A stretch of 64,000 nucleotides of DNA from Solirubrobacterales bacterium (GTDB lineage Bacteria > Actinomycetota > Thermoleophilia > Solirubrobacterales > Solirubrobacteraceae): contig DAIDME010000089.1 of the NCBI GenBank assembly GCA_027449125.1, forward strand, positions 176,392 to 240,391. The letters run 5' to 3'. The notes under the pieces were generated by a model. The model searched no databases and was not told the origin of the DNA. It was given only the letters and a program-made list of their open reading frames with translations. This document shows positions 54,742-64,000 of the stretch, piece by piece (within the stretch, counting starts at the first letter, position 1; each line of letters opens with the position of its first letter). The position numbers were made by a program, and so were the translations under genes.

Positions 54742-57129
54742 TTGGCGGCAGGCAACCAAGCAGGCTCTGGCGGCTACGAAGACCGGCCAGCTGACGCAAC
54801 GTGGGCACCAGCTTCACGCACTGCGGCCTGGCCGGAGAGCGACCCGGAGCGCGACCCGGGGAGCGACCCGGAGAGCGACCCGGAGCGCGACCTGACGGCG
54901 CCCGGCGCCCACGGGGCCGACCATTCGCTGGCCCGCCGCTACCGCGAACTGCTCGACCGGGTGCCCGCGCTGGTTTACATTGCCGAGCCCGGCGAGCTCG
55001 GGCGCTGGTTGTTCGTCGGCGCACAGATCGATGCGATCCTCGGCTTCAGTGCCGAGGAGTGGTGCGCTCGGCCAGAGCTCTGGCCCGAGCGCCTGCACCC
55101 TGATGACCGCGCGGCGGCGCTCGAGCGTGAGCGTGCGATGGAGCGGCGCGGCGGCGGCGCCTTCACGGACGAATACCGGATGATCCACCGAGACGGACAC
55201 GTCGTGTGGCTGCGCGACGACGCCCGCCTGCTGCGCGAGCCCGACGGACGCCTGTTCTGGCGCGGCGTGATGGTCGACGTAACCGCATACAAGACGCTCG
55301 GCGCGCGCCTGCAGCTGCAGTCCGAGCGCCAGGCGGCCGTCGCCACCCTGGGCGAGCGGGCACTCGAGGGTATGCCCGAAGACCAGCTCTGCCGAGCCGC
55401 CGTGGCATCCGCCTGCTCCCTGCTCGGCGCCGACGAGACAGTCATCGCCCACCTCGTGGACGGTGGCAGGAGCCTCCAGCCGCGCTGCTTTCACCCACCC
55501 AGGGACGGCGCCGAGCCGGGCCCCACCGCCTCCGGACCCGACACCGCGGCCGGGCAGGCCCTGCTCGCGCGCGCGCCGGTGATCGTCCGCGACTGGGACA
55601 GCGAACGACGGTTTCACCGCCCCGAATCGTGGCGCGACTGGCGCTCCACGGCCTGCGTCGCGCTGGACGGACCGCGACAGCAGTTCGGCGTGATGAGCGT
55701 CCACTGCCGGACCCCGCGGAGCTTCGAAGCTGATGAGCTCAGCTTCCTGCAGGGACTGGCCAACGTGCTCGCCGACGCACTCGATCGACGCGCCACCGAG
55801 GACGAGATCCGCCACCGAGCCGTCCACGACCCGCTCACCGGCCTGCCCAACCGCGTGCTGCTGGAGGACCGACTCGGGCACGCGCTGGCGGGTGCCCGCC
55901 GTCGCGGCGAGACCATCGCGCTGCTGTTTCTCGACCTCGACCACTTCAAGCTGATCAACGACAGCCTCGGCCACCAGGCGGGTGATCAGGTGCTCGTGGC
56001 CGTGGCGACGCAGCTGCAGCGGACACTCAGGGCAAGCGAAACGGTGGCGCGGCTGGGTGGCGACGAGTTCGCGCTGCTGATCGAGCAGATTCATGGCGCC
56101 GAGGATGCGATCGCTGTGGCAGAGCGCATCAGACAGCTGTTCGCTGCGCCGCTGACGATCGGCGCCCGTGAGCACTTCGTCAACTTCAGCATCGGGATCG
56201 CGCTGGCCGGTGGAGCCGAAGACGCCGGCGAGATGATCCGCAACGCCGACGTGGCGATGTACCGCGCCAAGGAACGAGGCCGGGGCCAGTTTGCCTTCTT
56301 CGACCGGACGATGCGCAAGCAGTTGCTCTTGCGGCTGCGACTGGAGAACGAGCTGCGCCACGCGCTCGAACGGGAGGAGCTGACCCTGGAGTACCAGCCC
56401 GTAGTCGCGACGGGCGACAGGTCGCTCAAGGGGGTCGAAGCCCTCCTGCGCTGGGACAGCCGGCACTTCGGGCGGATGAATCCCAGCGACTTCGTAGCCC
56501 TGGCAGAGCAGAACGGCCTGATCGAACCGATCTGGCTCTGGGTGCTCGAGACCGCGTGCATGCAGGCTGCCGAGTGGGCGAGCCTGACCGGCGGCGCCAC
56601 AGCCGTCAATGTGGCCATCAACCTCTCGCCCGTCCAGATCTCGAGCCCCACTCTCACCGGCAGCGTCCGCGATGCGCTCCGTCGGTGTGGCCTCGGGCCG
56701 GAGCGCCTGTGCATCGAGCTCACCGAGACCGCGATGGTTCACGAACCGGACGCCGCAAACGCCGTGCTGCGCGAACTCTCGGCGGTCGGGGTGCGCTTCG
56801 CCCTTGACGACTTCGGAACCGGATTCTCCTCGCTTGCGTACCTGTCGCAGCTGCACCTCGACGTGCTCAAGATCGACCGCGCCTTTGTCGGCTCCCTGGG
56901 TGCCAACGGCCGCGATGACGCGATCGTCACGGCGATCGTCTCGATGGCGCAGGCGCTGTCACTCGAGGTGATCGCCGAAGGGGTCGAGACCCCCGAGCAG
57001 GCGCGCATCTTGAGAGAACTGGGGTGCGAGCTCGGCCAGGGCTACCTGTACTCCCGTCCCCTCCCGGCCACACAGATCACTTCCCTGCTGCAGCAGGCGC
57101 CGCCATGGAAGCTCGCAACCGGCGTATGA
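54742..57129 (+). CDS. Cytoplasmic PAS-GAF-GGDEF-EAL protein
   Basis: A 795-residue cyclic-di-GMP enzyme. Order: an N-terminal Ser/Asp-rich tail with 'ESDPERDPGSDPESDPERD', a PAS domain near 75-195 ('VPALVYIAEPGELGRWLFVG', 'HRDGHVVWLRDDARLL'), a GAF domain near 205-350, GGDEF with intact 'RLGGDEFALL' near 440, and EAL with 'VEALLRWDS' near 566, 'INLSPVQIS', 'ELTETAMV', 'DDFGTGFSSLAYL' and 'LKIDRAFV'. No TM helices. The TTG start has a strong GGGAGG. Both catalytic domains look active. Confidence 0.92.
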   Translation: MAAGNQAGSGGYEDRPADATWAPASRTAAWPESDPERDPGSDPESDPERDLTAPGAHGADHSLARRYRELLDRVPALVYIAEPGELGRWLFVGAQIDAILGFSAEEWCARPELWPERLHPDDRAAALERERAMERRGGGAFTDEYRMIHRDGHVVWLRDDARLLREPDGRLFWRGVMVDVTAYKTLGARLQLQSERQAAVATLGERALEGMPEDQLCRAAVASACSLLGADETVIAHLVDGGRSLQPRCFHPPRDGAEPGPTASGPDTAAGQALLARAPVIVRDWDSERRFHRPESWRDWRSTACVALDGPRQQFGVMSVHCRTPRSFEADELSFLQGLANVLADALDRRATEDEIRHRAVHDPLTGLPNRVLLEDRLGHALAGARRRGETIALLFLDLDHFKLINDSLGHQAGDQVLVAVATQLQRTLRASETVARLGGDEFALLIEQIHGAEDAIAVAERIRQLFAAPLTIGAREHFVNFSIGIALAGGAEDAGEMIRNADVAMYRAKERGRGQFAFFDRTMRKQLLLRLRLENELRHALEREELTLEYQPVVATGDRSLKGVEALLRWDSRHFGRMNPSDFVALAEQNGLIEPIWLWVLETACMQAAEWASLTGGATAVNVAINLSPVQISSPTLTGSVRDALRRCGLGPERLCIELTETAMVHEPDAANAVLRELSAVGVRFALDDFGTGFSSLAYLSQLHLDVLKIDRAFVGSLGANGRDDAIVTAIVSMAQALSLEVIAEGVETPEQARILRELGCELGQGYLYSRPLPATQITSLLQQAPPWKLATGV

Positions 57130-57166
57130 CGGCGGACGCCCGCAGGGCACTTTGGACATTTGGATA

Positions 57167-57195
57167 GTGACCGGACGCGCAGCGTCCTCTAGCTT
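57167..57195 (+). promoter_or_regulatory. Possible promoter of glnN
   Basis: GTGACC (57167-57172), a 17-bp spacer and TAGCTT (57190-57195). A short hairpin (57201-57218) follows in the leader, 63 bp before the ATG. Confidence 0.35.
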
Positions 57196-57280
57196 CAAGT
57201 CGCCGCCTGCGTGCGGCGCTTTGAGTTCACGCGCGCCCACGCCGCATGGTCGCGACTAGGAAGGAATAGAGCTAAAGAGC

Positions 57281-59431
57281 ATGTCCCGCATCCGCCAGCA
57301 GAACGTATTAGCAGCGCAGTGGACCCCGGACGGGGCCTCACTCGGCACACCCGACCTCACGGTCGCAGACAACCAGATCTTCGGTGAGAACGTCTTCAGC
57401 CAGGCGGTGCAGCGCCAGCGCCTGCCCAAGGACGTCTACAAGAGGCTCTCGCAGACGCTGGCCAAGGGCGAGGCGCTGGACACCACGCTCGCCGATGCAG
57501 TGGCTCTGGCGATGAAGGAGTGGGCGCTCGAGAAGGGGGCCACCCACTACGCGCACGTCTTCCAGCCGCTAACCGGCCTGACCGCCGAGAAGCACGACAG
57601 CTTCTACGCGCCGACCGGCGAGGGCACCGCGCTGGCCTCCTTCTCCGGCAAGGAGCTGATCCAGGCGGAACCGGACGCGTCGTCGTTTCCGACCGGCGGC
57701 ATCCGCGCCACCTTCGAGGCGCGCGGTTACACCGCCTGGGACCCCACCAGCCCCGCCTTTATCCTCGAGAACCCGAACGGGGCGCTCCTGTGCATCCCGA
57801 CGGCGTTCGTCTCCTGGACCGGAGAGGCGCTCGACCACAAGATCCCGCTGCTGCGCTCGATGGATGCGCTCTCACGCTCAGCCGGCCGCGCGCTGAAGCT
57901 GTTCGGCAAGGAGGTCGGGCGCGTCTTCACCACGGTCGGCCCGGAGCAGGAGTACTTCCTGATCGACGAGCAGTACTACTTCGAACGGCCCGACCTCGTG
58001 ACCACCGGCCGTACGCTGTTCGGCGCAAAGCCGCCCAAGGGTCACGAGCTGGACGACCACTACTTCGGCTCGATCCCCGAGCGTGTGCTCGCCTACATGC
58101 TGGAGGCCGAACGGGAGCTCGCCCGCCTCGGCATCCCGATCAAGACACGCCACAACGAGGTGGCCCCGGCACAGTACGAGATCGCGCCGATCTTCGAGAA
58201 CTCGAACGTCGGCTCCGATCACCAGCAGCTGACCATGCAGATCCTGCAGAACGTGGCACGCCGCTACGGGCTGGTCTGCCTGCTCCACGAAAAGCCGTTT
58301 GCGGGCGTCAACGGCTCGGGCAAGCACAACAACTGGTCGATGGGCACCGACGAGGGCGAGAACCTGCTCGACCCCGGCGACACCCCGCACGAGAACCTGC
58401 AGTTCCTGTTCTTCTGCACGGCGGTGATCCAGGCTGTGAACAAGCACCAGGGCCTCCTGCGAGCCTCGATCGCCTCCGCCGGCCAGGACCACCGTCTGGG
58501 CGCCAACGAAGCGCCGCCCGCGATCATCTCGATCTTCCTGGGCGACGAGCTGGAGAGGCTGTTCGGCGCGATCGAAGCCGGCACAGCCGGGCAGTCGACG
58601 CCTGAGTCGTTCCTCGGCCTCGGCACCCCGGTGCTGCCGCCGCTGCCGATGCACGGCGGCGACCGCAACCGCACGAGCCCGTTCGCGTTCACCGGCAACA
58701 AGTTCGAGTTCCGCGCGCTCGGATCGAGCATGTCTCTGGGTCTGCCCAACACGGTGCTGAACACGATCGTCGCCGAGGCGATCGACGAGCTGGCCGGCCA
58801 GCTGCAGGACGCACTGGACTCCGGCGCCACGCTCGAGGACGCGCTGCGCCCGATCATCCAGCAGAGCTACGCGGCCAACAAGCAGGTCGTCTTCGGCGGC
58901 GACGGCTACTCCGAGGAGTGGCACGAGGAGGCCGCGCGCCGCGGCCTGCTCAATCTGCGGGCAACCCCGGATGCGCTGCCCTACCTGGTCGACCAGCACA
59001 CGATCGGCGTCTTTGAGGCCTACGGCGTACTCAACGAGCGCGAGCTGCACGCGCGCTACGACGTCTTCCTGGAGCAGTACATCACGAAGCTGAACATCGA
59101 GGCCGAGACGGCCGCGGCGCTGGCTCGCACGATGCTGGTGCCGGCCGCGGTGCGCTACAAGGCAGAGCTCCTGGCCGCCGAGGAACCCGAGCTCGCCAGC
59201 GACGCGGGCGAGCGGATCGCCTCCTTCCTCGAAGCGATCCGCTCCCTGGAGAGCGCGAATCTCAAGGAGAACCACCCTGAGGAGGACCTCTTGGAGCACG
59301 CGCGCTACATGCACGACGTCGTGTTCGCGGCGATGGGCGCCGTACGCGAGGTCGCGGACGCGCTCGAGAAGGAGGTCGCCGACGACCTCTGGCCGCTTCC
59401 GAAGTACTCAGAGATCCTGTTCATCAAGTGA
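57281..59431 (+). CDS. glnN: Glutamine synthetase, type III
   Basis: ATP-dependent synthesis of glutamine from glutamate and ammonia. The 716 residues match GSIII (about 700-730, much longer than GSI): '[20 protein letters not shown]', '[20 protein letters not shown]', '[11 protein letters not shown]', '[11 protein letters not shown]'-like '[20 protein letters not shown]', '[20 protein letters not shown]' and '[20 protein letters not shown]'. ATG with AAGGAATAG-type Shine-Dalgarno. A 12-bp hairpin follows the gene. GSIII is not the usual actinobacterial enzyme. Confidence 0.95.
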   Translation: MSRIRQQNVLAAQWTPDGASLGTPDLTVADNQIFGENVFSQAVQRQRLPKDVYKRLSQTLAKGEALDTTLADAVALAMKEWALEKGATHYAHVFQPLTGLTAEKHDSFYAPTGEGTALASFSGKELIQAEPDASSFPTGGIRATFEARGYTAWDPTSPAFILENPNGALLCIPTAFVSWTGEALDHKIPLLRSMDALSRSAGRALKLFGKEVGRVFTTVGPEQEYFLIDEQYYFERPDLVTTGRTLFGAKPPKGHELDDHYFGSIPERVLAYMLEAERELARLGIPIKTRHNEVAPAQYEIAPIFENSNVGSDHQQLTMQILQNVARRYGLVCLLHEKPFAGVNGSGKHNNWSMGTDEGENLLDPGDTPHENLQFLFFCTAVIQAVNKHQGLLRASIASAGQDHRLGANEAPPAIISIFLGDELERLFGAIEAGTAGQSTPESFLGLGTPVLPPLPMHGGDRNRTSPFAFTGNKFEFRALGSSMSLGLPNTVLNTIVAEAIDELAGQLQDALDSGATLEDALRPIIQQSYAANKQVVFGGDGYSEEWHEEAARRGLLNLRATPDALPYLVDQHTIGVFEAYGVLNERELHARYDVFLEQYITKLNIEAETAAALARTMLVPAAVRYKAELLAAEEPELASDAGERIASFLEAIRSLESANLKENHPEEDLLEHARYMHDVVFAAMGAVREVADALEKEVADDLWPLPKYSEILFIK

Positions 59432-59435
59432 GCAT

Positions 59436-59465
59436 GTGGGCGCCGGCCCGCTGGCCGGCGCCCAC
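59436..59465 (+). terminator. Hairpin after glnN
   Basis: Perfect 12-bp stem, 59436-59447 against 59454-59465, with a 6-nt loop. It starts 4 bp after the glnN stop; no T-run follows. Confidence 0.6.
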
Positions 59466-59496
59466 CCGTACCGCCTCGTTGACGAGATCCGGCGTA

Positions 59497-59526
59497 CTGG
59501 GCGGGAACCTGCAGGTTCACGCCCAG
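59497..59526. repeat. 30-bp near-perfect palindrome
   Basis: Arms CTGGGCG/CGCCCAG enclose a perfect 14-bp palindrome GAACCTGCAGGTTC, with one mismatched base pair in between. It sits between glnN and the secreted hydrolase and could be an operator or second hairpin. Confidence 0.6.
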
Positions 59527-59614
59527 CCGCGTGCAATAACCCTCTCGGGAGCGTCCGCCCGGGCCTCCCCGATGGTGGCGCAACCCGAGACGATTGGTGG
59601 GGTTTCAGAGAGCC

Positions 59615-61384
59615 GTGAGGCGTGCGTTGGCAGTTGTGAGTGGACGCGGTGCACTGCTCATGTCGGGCTTGCTGGCCGCGATGCTCGGACCGGTTGCCGC
59701 GATCGCGCTCGCGGCCGGCGCGCGCCAACCTGGCGCGTCCCCCACCACGGCGGCGCCGGGTGGCGCTGGCACCGTCACGGTGAGCACCCCGTGCAGCGGC
59801 TCGGTGGGATTCAGCTCGACGACCGTCGGGCCAGGAACGGCCGTGGAGACGACCGTGCAGGGGGTGCAGACTGTCACCGAACCGGTCATGGGCACCGGGA
59901 CGGAGACCTTGACCACCACGGCACCGGCGTCCACGTCCACGTCCACGACCACGACCACGTCCACGACCACGACCACGTCCACGACCACGACGACCACGAC
60001 GACGACCACAACCGCCACGACGAGCTCCCCCACCACCACAAGCACCGGCACGACCACCAGCATCCCGACCACGACGACCTACACGTACCCGACCACGACC
60101 GTCTTCACGGAGCCCGTGCCAGTGACCGAGACCGCGACGATCCCCGGCACCACCACCGTAACCGACACGCCCGCGTGCGTGCGCAGCGCGCCGGCCCCGG
60201 CCACGATCCCGGTGCCAGCGGGCAACCCGTTCACGGGGCGTGCGATGTGGATCTGGGTCCTGCGCGACACCGACGCCGGTGACATCGCCGCGATCATCGC
60301 CCAGGCGAAGCGCTACGGGATCACCGCGCTGTACGTCAAGAGCAGCGACGGCACCGACTACTGGCGGCAGTTCTCACCGGCCTTGGTCACAGACCTGCAC
60401 GAGGCGGGAATCAAGGTCTGCGCCTGGCAGTACGTCTACGGAGTGCACCCGATCATCGAGGCCGACCTGGCCGCACGGGCGGTGCGCGCCGGCGCCGACT
60501 GCCTGGTGATCGACGCCGAATCTCAGTACCAGTCGCGCTACATCGCCGCCCAGACCTACATCACCCGCCTGCGGCGGCTGATCGGCCAGAGCTTCCCCGT
60601 CGGCCTGGCGGGCTTTCCCTACGTGGGATACCACCTGAGCTTCCCCTACTCGGTCTTCCTCGGGCCGGGCGGGGCCCAGTACAACCTGCCGCAGATGTAC
60701 TGGGCTGACATCGGCACCTCCGTCCAGGACGTCTACGCGATCACCTACGAGTACAACGAGATCTACCGTCGACCGATCTTCCCTCTCGGCCAGCTGTGGA
60801 ACAGCGGCAGCGGCATGTCCATGGGAGCGATCGAGCAGTTCAGCCTGCTCGCCAGGGAGTACGGCGCAACCGGTGTGAGCTGGTGGGACTGGCAGTCGGC
60901 GCCGCGCTCGTACTTCGGCGCGATCACCCGCCTGCCGCCGCTCCCGGTCAGCTACACGGTCAACCGGACGCCGGCGAGCATCTTCCGCGGCAACCGCGGC
61001 GATCTGGTGATCTGGGCGCAGGAGCACCTCTACGGGGCCGGCTACCGGATCGCGGTCGACGGGGTCTTCGGACCGCAGACCCAGCGCGCCGTGAGAGCGT
61101 TCCAGCGCCGCCACCACCTCAGCTCGAGTGGGGTGGTCAACGGCCCCACGTGGGATGCACTGTTGCGGGTCAGGCCCGTGTCCGTCCACTGGCGCCGTAG
61201 GCGGCGGCAGACGGTCGCGTCCGTGGGGAGAGCCCGCCGGGCGCTGGGGCACGGCGGCAGCGCCCTGGCGATCGCAGCGCCGCTACCGAAGTGGATGCGT
61301 GGCGTGCGCTCTCACAACGAGCTGCACGGCGACATCGGCGCCGGCTCGCCGCCGACGCGACGGGTGCGCTCAGGCCGAGGCTGA
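59615..61384 (+). CDS. Secreted glycosidase-like protein with Thr-rich linker and peptidoglycan-binding domain
   Basis: About 589 residues. Signal peptide/anchor near 15-40 ('LLMSGLLAAMLGPVAAIALA'), a Ser/Thr/Pro-rich linker (about 100-185), and a TIM-barrel-like domain with glycosidase style ('GRAMWIWVLRDTDAGDIAAI', 'ITALYVKSSDGTDYW', 'IKVCAWQYVYG', 'GADCLVIDAESQYQ' with a DxE pair). Then comes a PG_binding_1 domain ('GDLVIWAQEHLYGAGYRIAV', 'DGVFGPQTQRAVRAFQRRHH') and a basic tail. It probably acts on the cell wall. I prefer the GTG at 59615; a TTG at 59594 would add seven residues. Confidence 0.78.
   Translation: MRRALAVVSGRGALLMSGLLAAMLGPVAAIALAAGARQPGASPTTAAPGGAGTVTVSTPCSGSVGFSSTTVGPGTAVETTVQGVQTVTEPVMGTGTETLTTTAPASTSTSTTTTTSTTTTTSTTTTTTTTTTTATTSSPTTTSTGTTTSIPTTTTYTYPTTTVFTEPVPVTETATIPGTTTVTDTPACVRSAPAPATIPVPAGNPFTGRAMWIWVLRDTDAGDIAAIIAQAKRYGITALYVKSSDGTDYWRQFSPALVTDLHEAGIKVCAWQYVYGVHPIIEADLAARAVRAGADCLVIDAESQYQSRYIAAQTYITRLRRLIGQSFPVGLAGFPYVGYHLSFPYSVFLGPGGAQYNLPQMYWADIGTSVQDVYAITYEYNEIYRRPIFPLGQLWNSGSGMSMGAIEQFSLLAREYGATGVSWWDWQSAPRSYFGAITRLPPLPVSYTVNRTPASIFRGNRGDLVIWAQEHLYGAGYRIAVDGVFGPQTQRAVRAFQRRHHLSSSGVVNGPTWDALLRVRPVSVHWRRRRRQTVASVGRARRALGHGGSALAIAAPLPKWMRGVRSHNELHGDIGAGSPPTRRVRSGRG
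59930..60075 (+). repeat. ACC/ACG-rich microsatellite in the linker
   Basis: Repeated (ACGACCACGTCC)-like units and ACC/ACG codons encode the Thr/Ser linker of the secreted hydrolase. The composition is the same as in the tail of the C5-epimerase-like gene at 39 kb. Confidence 0.8.
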
Positions 61385-62770
61385 AACGGCATCCGCGTCG
61401 AGGACCGTCCCGGACTCGACCGTCAGCCCGCCGATGGGAGCGTCGATCTGGACGCTGCCCCGCACCACCACGTCGGCGCCAAAGCAGACGTCGCCGTTGA
61501 CGAGCAGGCGGTCTGCTCCCCGCAGCGACGGCGGGCCCGAGGCAAACCTGCGGTCGAAGTCGTCGATCAGGCCGAAGTGGTCCTTGTCGAGCTGAACCTC
61601 GGGCGGGCTCGCATCCGGCCGCACCGGCTCGAGCACGAAGCCCTCCGCCATCCGGAAGCAGTCCGAGCGCAAGACGAGCAGGTCGTCCGTGGTCTTCACC
61701 GGCACGAAGCGCGAGCGCGGCACCTCCAGCAGGCAGGCGCCGGGGAAGCTCGCGATCGCCGCTCCCATCGCGCTCTCCAGCTGCAGAACGGGCGGCGAGG
61801 CGGGCTCGCGCGGGTCGAGCGTCTTACGGTTCACGATCACCGGCAGCTCCAGGGTCGCTCCGGAGGCGAAGCGCTCGGCAAGCGCCTCGAGGTCGATCCA
61901 CAGCGAATTCGTGTTGTAGTAGCGCCAGTGCCGGTAGTCCAGGAACGAAGCGGCGTCGTCATCCGGGGTCTGAGCGGTCTCGCGCAGGACGAGCTGCCCG
62001 TCAGTGCGGCGCCTGGCGAGGTGCCCGCCCTTGCGGTCCGAGGCGGTCCCGCGAACCACCTCCAGCAGAAACGGGATCCGGCCCGCGGCCACGTGCGCCG
62101 CGATGCGCGCATCGACGGTGGCCGCCAGGTTGTCGGAGTTGGCGATCATCGCGTGGCGGTACCCTTTAGCGAGCAGCGCGTCGAGCAGCCCAGAACCGAC
62201 CAGCGAGGCGTAGACGTCCCCGTGGCCGGGCGGACACCACTCGAGCTCGGGCGCCTGCGGCCAGTCGGCTGGCAGCAGCGTGCGGGCGTCGAGCTTTGGC
62301 ACCATGCTCTGCAGGAACGCCTCTGGAAGCTCTCGGTCGGCGAGCTCCGCAATACTCGCGAGCGCCTCGCTGGTCGGCTGATGCGTGGCCTGGCTGTTCA
62401 TCAGCACAAGCGGTAGGCGGACGCCGTGGCGGCGGCGCAGCGCGAGTATCTGGCCGGCGATGACCTCCAGGAAGCTCAAGCCCTCACGCGCTTCGAGCAG
62501 CGACTTGGGCTGGCGCAAGCCCATCGACGTGGCGATGCCACCGTTCAGCCGGATCACGGCCAGCCGGGCGAGCGCCTCGCGCGGATCCGCATCCGGCAGC
62601 TGCGCCAGCCCGGGCACGTCGGGCACGGGCTCGATCTCGGCGCTCGCGATCAGCGTGCGCTCACCGGCCGCCACGCGCTCAATGGCGTGGCTGAAGTGCC
62701 GGATCGCCGCCTCGCTCTGACCCGCATCGCGCATCTTCGCGGCGGCGGCAGCCACCGCGTCAGCGCTCAC
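61370..62770 (-). CDS. UTP-glucose-1-phosphate uridylyltransferase, eukaryotic-type (UDPGP family)
   Basis: Makes UDP-glucose from UTP and glucose-1-phosphate. The 466 residues show the UGP family core: '[20 protein letters not shown]' (nucleotide loop), '[20 protein letters not shown]', '[20 protein letters not shown]', '[20 protein letters not shown]', and a C-terminal beta-helix ('[18 protein letters not shown]'). This is the long, eukaryote-like family, not the GalU type usual in bacteria. GTG start at 62770, overlapping the NadE stop by 11 bp. Tail-to-tail overlap of 15 bp with the secreted hydrolase gene. Confidence 0.88.
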   Translation of the reverse strand: MSADAVAAAAAKMRDAGQSEAAIRHFSHAIERVAAGERTLIASAEIEPVPDVPGLAQLPDADPREALARLAVIRLNGGIATSMGLRQPKSLLEAREGLSFLEVIAGQILALRRRHGVRLPLVLMNSQATHQPTSEALASIAELADRELPEAFLQSMVPKLDARTLLPADWPQAPELEWCPPGHGDVYASLVGSGLLDALLAKGYRHAMIANSDNLAATVDARIAAHVAAGRIPFLLEVVRGTASDRKGGHLARRRTDGQLVLRETAQTPDDDAASFLDYRHWRYYNTNSLWIDLEALAERFASGATLELPVIVNRKTLDPREPASPPVLQLESAMGAAIASFPGACLLEVPRSRFVPVKTTDDLLVLRSDCFRMAEGFVLEPVRPDASPPEVQLDKDHFGLIDDFDRRFASGPPSLRGADRLLVNGDVCFGADVVVRGSVQIDAPIGGLTVESGTVLDADAVSASA

Positions 62771-64000
62771 CTGAAAGCCCCCGTCCAAGCTCCTCCAGCC
62801 AGGTGGCTGCGTTGCCGTCGCTCGGCGCCCGCCAGTCTCCGCGTGGCGAGAGCGACCCACCGGAGCCGACCTTCGGAGCGTTCGGCATCGCCGAGCGCTT
62901 GAACTGGCTGGTCTGGAAGAAGCGCCGCAGGAACACGCCGAGCCAACGCTCGATCTCTGCGAGCGTGTACTCGTTACGCCGTGCTTGCGGAATCAGGTCG
63001 GGCCAGAGCCCGCGGTCACGCTTCCCCCAGGCTGCGTGCGCGAGCCAGGCCACCTTGCTGGGGCGGTTGCCGTAACGCAGCACGTGATACAGGAAGAAGT
63101 CCTGCAGCTCGTAAGGCCCGACGGTCTGCTCGCTGTGCTGCTCGGGCGTCGCCGCGGAGGCCGACCCTGGCGGGATCAGCTCGGGTGAGATCGGCGTCTC
63201 GAGCACCGTCCGCAGCACCGCCTCGAGCGCGCTGCCCGCGCGCGCGCCGAGCTCACCGGTGTCAAGCGCCCAGCGCAGCAGGAACTGGATCAGTGTCTTG
63301 GGGACCGAGGCGTTGACGTTGTAGTGGGACATCTGGTCTCCCACCCCGTAGGTGCTCCAGCCGAGCGCCAGCTCGCTGAGGTCACCGGTGCCCAGCACGA
63401 GCGCGTCGTGGAGATTCGCCAGGCGGAACAGGTGGGCGGTGCGTTCGCCGGCCTGCACGTTCTCATAGGTCGTGTCATAGACCTCCGCGCCCCCGGCGGC
63501 AGGATGGCCGATCGTCTCGAGCATCAGCTGGGAGGCGGGCCGGATGTCCAGCTCGGCGCCGCTTACGCCCAGCGCCTGCATCAGCTCGCGGGCGCTTTGA
63601 AGCGTGGTGGCGCTGGTACCGAAGCCGGGCATCGTGTAGGCGAGGATGTTGGTGCGCGGCAGCTGCAGGCGATCCATCGTACGGGCCGCGACGATCAGCG
63701 CGAGCGTCGAGTCGAGGCCGCCGGAGACGCCGATCACGACGCGCTCGATGCCGGTGGCCTCAAGCCGTGTCTGCAAGCCACTGGCCTGGATCAGGCTGAC
63801 CTCCCGACAGCGCTGATCACGCGAGGCGGGATCAGTCGGCACATACGGAAAGCGTGCGACCTCGCGCGTCAAAGGCAGCGCCCTGGTCGGTGGGCGCAGG
63901 CGAAACTCGATGCGCCTCACCCGACGCAGAAGCTCGCGGTGGTCGTGGACACAGTCGCCGAAGGAAGTGAGCCGCATGCGGTCAGCGCTGAGGCGATCGA
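62760..64000 (-). CDS. nadE: Glutamine-dependent NAD+ synthetase, partial (5' end off the right edge)
   Basis: Last step of NAD synthesis: amidation of nicotinic acid adenine dinucleotide. The visible part is the synthetase domain: PP-loop '[19 protein letters not shown]', '[20 protein letters not shown]', '[20 protein letters not shown]', '[20 protein letters not shown]', '[18 protein letters not shown]', and the C-terminal '[20 protein letters not shown]'. The frame is open to base 64000, and the sequence before the ATG at 63977 ('[15 protein letters not shown]') already resembles the end of the N-terminal glutaminase domain of two-domain NadE proteins such as that of M. tuberculosis. The gene therefore extends beyond the window. 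Confidence 0.94.
   Translation of the reverse strand, partial: DRLSADRMRLTSFGDCVHDHRELLRRVRRIEFRLRPPTRALPLTREVARFPYVPTDPASRDQRCREVSLIQASGLQTRLEATGIERVVIGVSGGLDSTLALIVAARTMDRLQLPRTNILAYTMPGFGTSATTLQSARELMQALGVSGAELDIRPASQLMLETIGHPAAGGAEVYDTTYENVQAGERTAHLFRLANLHDALVLGTGDLSELALGWSTYGVGDQMSHYNVNASVPKTLIQFLLRWALDTGELGARAGSALEAVLRTVLETPISPELIPPGSASAATPEQHSEQTVGPYELQDFFLYHVLRYGNRPSKVAWLAHAAWGKRDRGLWPDLIPQARRNEYTLAEIERWLGVFLRRFFQTSQFKRSAMPNAPKVGSGGSLSPRGDWRAPSDGNAATWLEELGRGLSGER

Noticed and set aside
54814..56856. Open frame of 680 codons on the minus strand opposite the PAS-GAF-GGDEF-EAL gene
   Set aside because: Antisense shadow; the plus-strand protein has four recognisable domains.

Overview
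The window is a gene-dense, GC-rich chromosomal segment with actinobacterial gene content. Evidence for this includes an mIHF-type nucleoid protein, a tilS-hpt-ftsH order, a folP-folB-folK-coaX order, an AbiEi/DUF559 protein, a PadR-linked drug-type ABC exporter, mIHF-like and leaderless-style promoters, and many GTG/TTG starts. A deep-branching, Thermoleophilia/Solirubrobacter-like lineage is my inference; no rRNA or other phylogenetic marker is present. Both ends cut genes: an acyltransferase-3 membrane protein at the left edge and a glutamine-dependent NAD synthetase at the right edge.

Layout. 1-9.3 kb holds housekeeping genes: greA-lysS, a polytopic membrane protein, a tRNA-dihydrouridine synthase, an amidohydrolase, and folP-folB-folK-coaX. 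9.3-22.2 kb is one long minus-strand operon of 13 genes, most joined by 4-bp overlaps: SDR, RidA, two complete aconitase/isopropylmalate-isomerase-like subunit pairs, two creatinase/M24-like proteins, an ornithine-cyclodeaminase-like protein, and a Liv-type ABC importer with fused LivM-LivG. 22.4-25.2 kb, upstream of the operon, holds an alpha/beta hydrolase, a frameshifted IclR regulator and a LysR regulator. 25.2-29.6 kb is ftsH-hpt-tilS with a divergent nucleoside phosphorylase. 30.1-32.7 kb is a PadR-controlled ABC exporter. 32.8-35.3 kb is a tandem pair of M29 aminopeptidases. 35.3-35.7 kb is a non-coding block of palindromes and direct repeats. 35.7-46 kb carries an acyl-CoA dehydrogenase, a secreted C5-epimerase-like protein, an ArsA/GET3-like ATPase, a GGDEF-EAL protein and a MoxR/VWA pair. 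45.3-47.7 kb is a TauABC/ThiXYZ-like importer whose binding protein seems to lack one lobe. 47.7-57.1 kb carries an AlkA-like glycosylase, an alpha-oxoamine synthase, mIHF, a repeat-containing DUF559 locus, two exported proteins and a second GGDEF-EAL protein. 57.3-64 kb carries glutamine synthetase III, a secreted glycosidase-like/peptidoglycan-binding protein, a eukaryotic-type UDP-glucose pyrophosphorylase and NadE.

The best candidate for an undescribed system is the 9.3-22.2 kb operon. It looks like a self-contained uptake and catabolic pathway for a nitrogen-containing carboxylic compound. One of its two aconitase-like pairs has lost all three iron-sulfur cysteines (replaced by His, Thr, Asn), and its creatinase-like pair has lost most M24 metal ligands. 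A likely promoter lies upstream, with a LysR-type palindrome about 65 bp upstream of the predicted start. Other observations are a perfect 20-bp inverted repeat inside the amidohydrolase gene, about ten leaderless-type promoters with -10 boxes 6-8 nt before the start codon, a palindromic repeat family shared by two loci 18 kb apart, and a 7-codon leader ORF coupled to mIHF. All functions are read from sequence motifs alone; no database search was run.
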